NCBI GenBank assembly: GCA_025357975.1 | Contig: JANYKY010000234.1 | Location: forward strand, 1 to 6,553 | DNA length: 6,553 nucleotides | Reading direction: 5' to 3' | From: Gemmatimonadaceae bacterium | GTDB taxonomy: Bacteria > Gemmatimonadota > Gemmatimonadetes > Gemmatimonadales > Gemmatimonadaceae | Part shown: one piece after another, positions 6,123-6,553 of the stretch | How the letters are laid out: each line of letters starts with the position of its first letter | Numbering within the stretch: position 1 is the stretch's first letter | Position numbers and translations under genes: made by a program | Notes under the pieces: model-generated | The model's input: the letters and a program-made list of their open reading frames with translations, nothing else | Told to the model about the DNA's origin: nothing | Database searches by the model: none

Positions 6123-6208
6123 GGCAAGTCCCTGTCTCCTCACTAGCAACCTTATGGATGAGTAACTTCTGAAACGCCGATCTACGACCCCTTACTCACC
6201 GTGCCCCT

Positions 6209-6553
6209 TTGGTCGACGCCGTATCGAAGCTGAGTGAACATCTTTCCGGTCGGTATGACATCGAGCGAGAGCTGGGCGTCGGTGGCATGGCCACGGTCTA
6301 TCTGGCTCACGACGTCAAGCACGATCGCGATGTCGCAGTAAAAGTCCTGAAGCCCGAGCTCGGTGCGGTGCTGGGTGCTGAACGATTCCTGAGCGAGATT
6401 AAGGTCACAGCGAACCTGCAACACCCGAACCTGCTTCCGCTGTTTGACTCAGGCGACGCCGATGGCCTCCTGTACTACGTGATGCCGTACGTACAAGGCG
6501 AAACATTGAGAGCGCGCCTGCAGCGTGAACAGCAAGTGTCCGGTGAAGAGACG
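6209..6553 (+). CDS. Pkn-type Ser/Thr protein kinase, N-terminal part (runs off right edge)
   Basis: The frame is open from 6173 to the right edge. I place the start at TTG 6209, the only plausible start codon before the conserved region, giving 115 codons in the window; no Shine-Dalgarno site precedes it. The glycine loop LGVGGMATVYLA is intact, followed by VAVKVLKPEL (the ATP-binding Lys) and GAERFLSEIKVTANLQHPNL (the alphaC Glu), then LYYVMPYVQGETLRARL at the hinge and start of the C-lobe. The catalytic loop lies beyond the edge. The sequence closely follows the style of the large Gemmatimonadota-type kinases that carry a membrane span and TPR or propeller sensor after the kinase; whether this one does cannot be seen. 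It is on the same strand as the kinase at 4919, but the gap and hairpins suggest separate transcription. Confidence 0.88.
   Translation, partial: MVDAVSKLSEHLSGRYDIERELGVGGMATVYLAHDVKHDRDVAVKVLKPELGAVLGAERFLSEIKVTANLQHPNLLPLFDSGDADGLLYYVMPYVQGETLRARLQREQQVSGEET

Larger units (their letters stand above)
5912..6208. other. Intergenic region between two kinase genes
   Basis: Nearly 300 bases without a recognisable gene. It holds a perfect seven-base hairpin at 5932-5949, a weak stem followed by seven T at 6024-6044, and a short degenerate tandem repeat at 6091-6122. Minus-strand open frames here are antisense continuations from the kinase and show no known motifs. Confidence 0.6.

Noticed and set aside
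1..6553. CRISPR array, rRNA, tRNA, toxin-antitoxin or phage-defence genes
   Set aside because: No regularly spaced repeats, no conserved RNA sequence and no proteins of such systems were seen on either strand.

Overview
The window reads as accessory chromosome of a GC-rich Gram-negative bacterium, most likely Gemmatimonadota or a relative. The evidence is lipoprotein signal peptides (so an envelope with lipoprotein export), a BTAD/TPR regulator with a central membrane span, several Pkn-type Ser/Thr kinase genes close together, and a PD40/TolB-like propeller tail of the kind fused to kinases in that phylum. The assignment rests on recognising protein style, not on a database search.

Layout. 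Positions 1-192 (minus) hold the 5' end of a small lipoprotein gene that runs off the left edge. Positions 414-986 (minus) hold a second lipoprotein gene of unknown function with a good ribosome binding site. A 187-bp divergent intergenic region with a plausible promoter separates it from 1174-3213 (plus), a 679-residue membrane-bound regulator: winged helix, BTAD, one membrane span, then TPR repeats. Positions 3214-4119 are a scar. The N-terminal fragment of an IS256-family (mutator-type) transposase is frameshifted and cut off, then joined to the C-terminal propeller fragment of a lost Ser/Thr kinase. Positions 4120-4918 have no convincing gene but contain two inverted-repeat structures. Positions 4919-5911 (plus) encode a complete kinase that ends right after one membrane span. 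Positions 5912-6208 are noncoding, with weak hairpins and a short degenerate tandem repeat. Position 6209 to the right edge is the 5' part of a second Ser/Thr kinase.

How the parts may work together. The intact genes suggest envelope sensing and signalling: a membrane-tethered transcription regulator beside a lipoprotein gene, and membrane-anchored kinases. No metabolic pathway is visible. The most informative feature is the IS/kinase junction, which records loss of a kinase catalytic domain while its sensor-like tail remained. I see no defence system, CRISPR array, rRNA or tRNA. I do not see a clearly new biological system; the best candidates for follow-up are the junction, the sensor-less kinase with an altered glycine loop, and the nested hairpin at 4399-4456.
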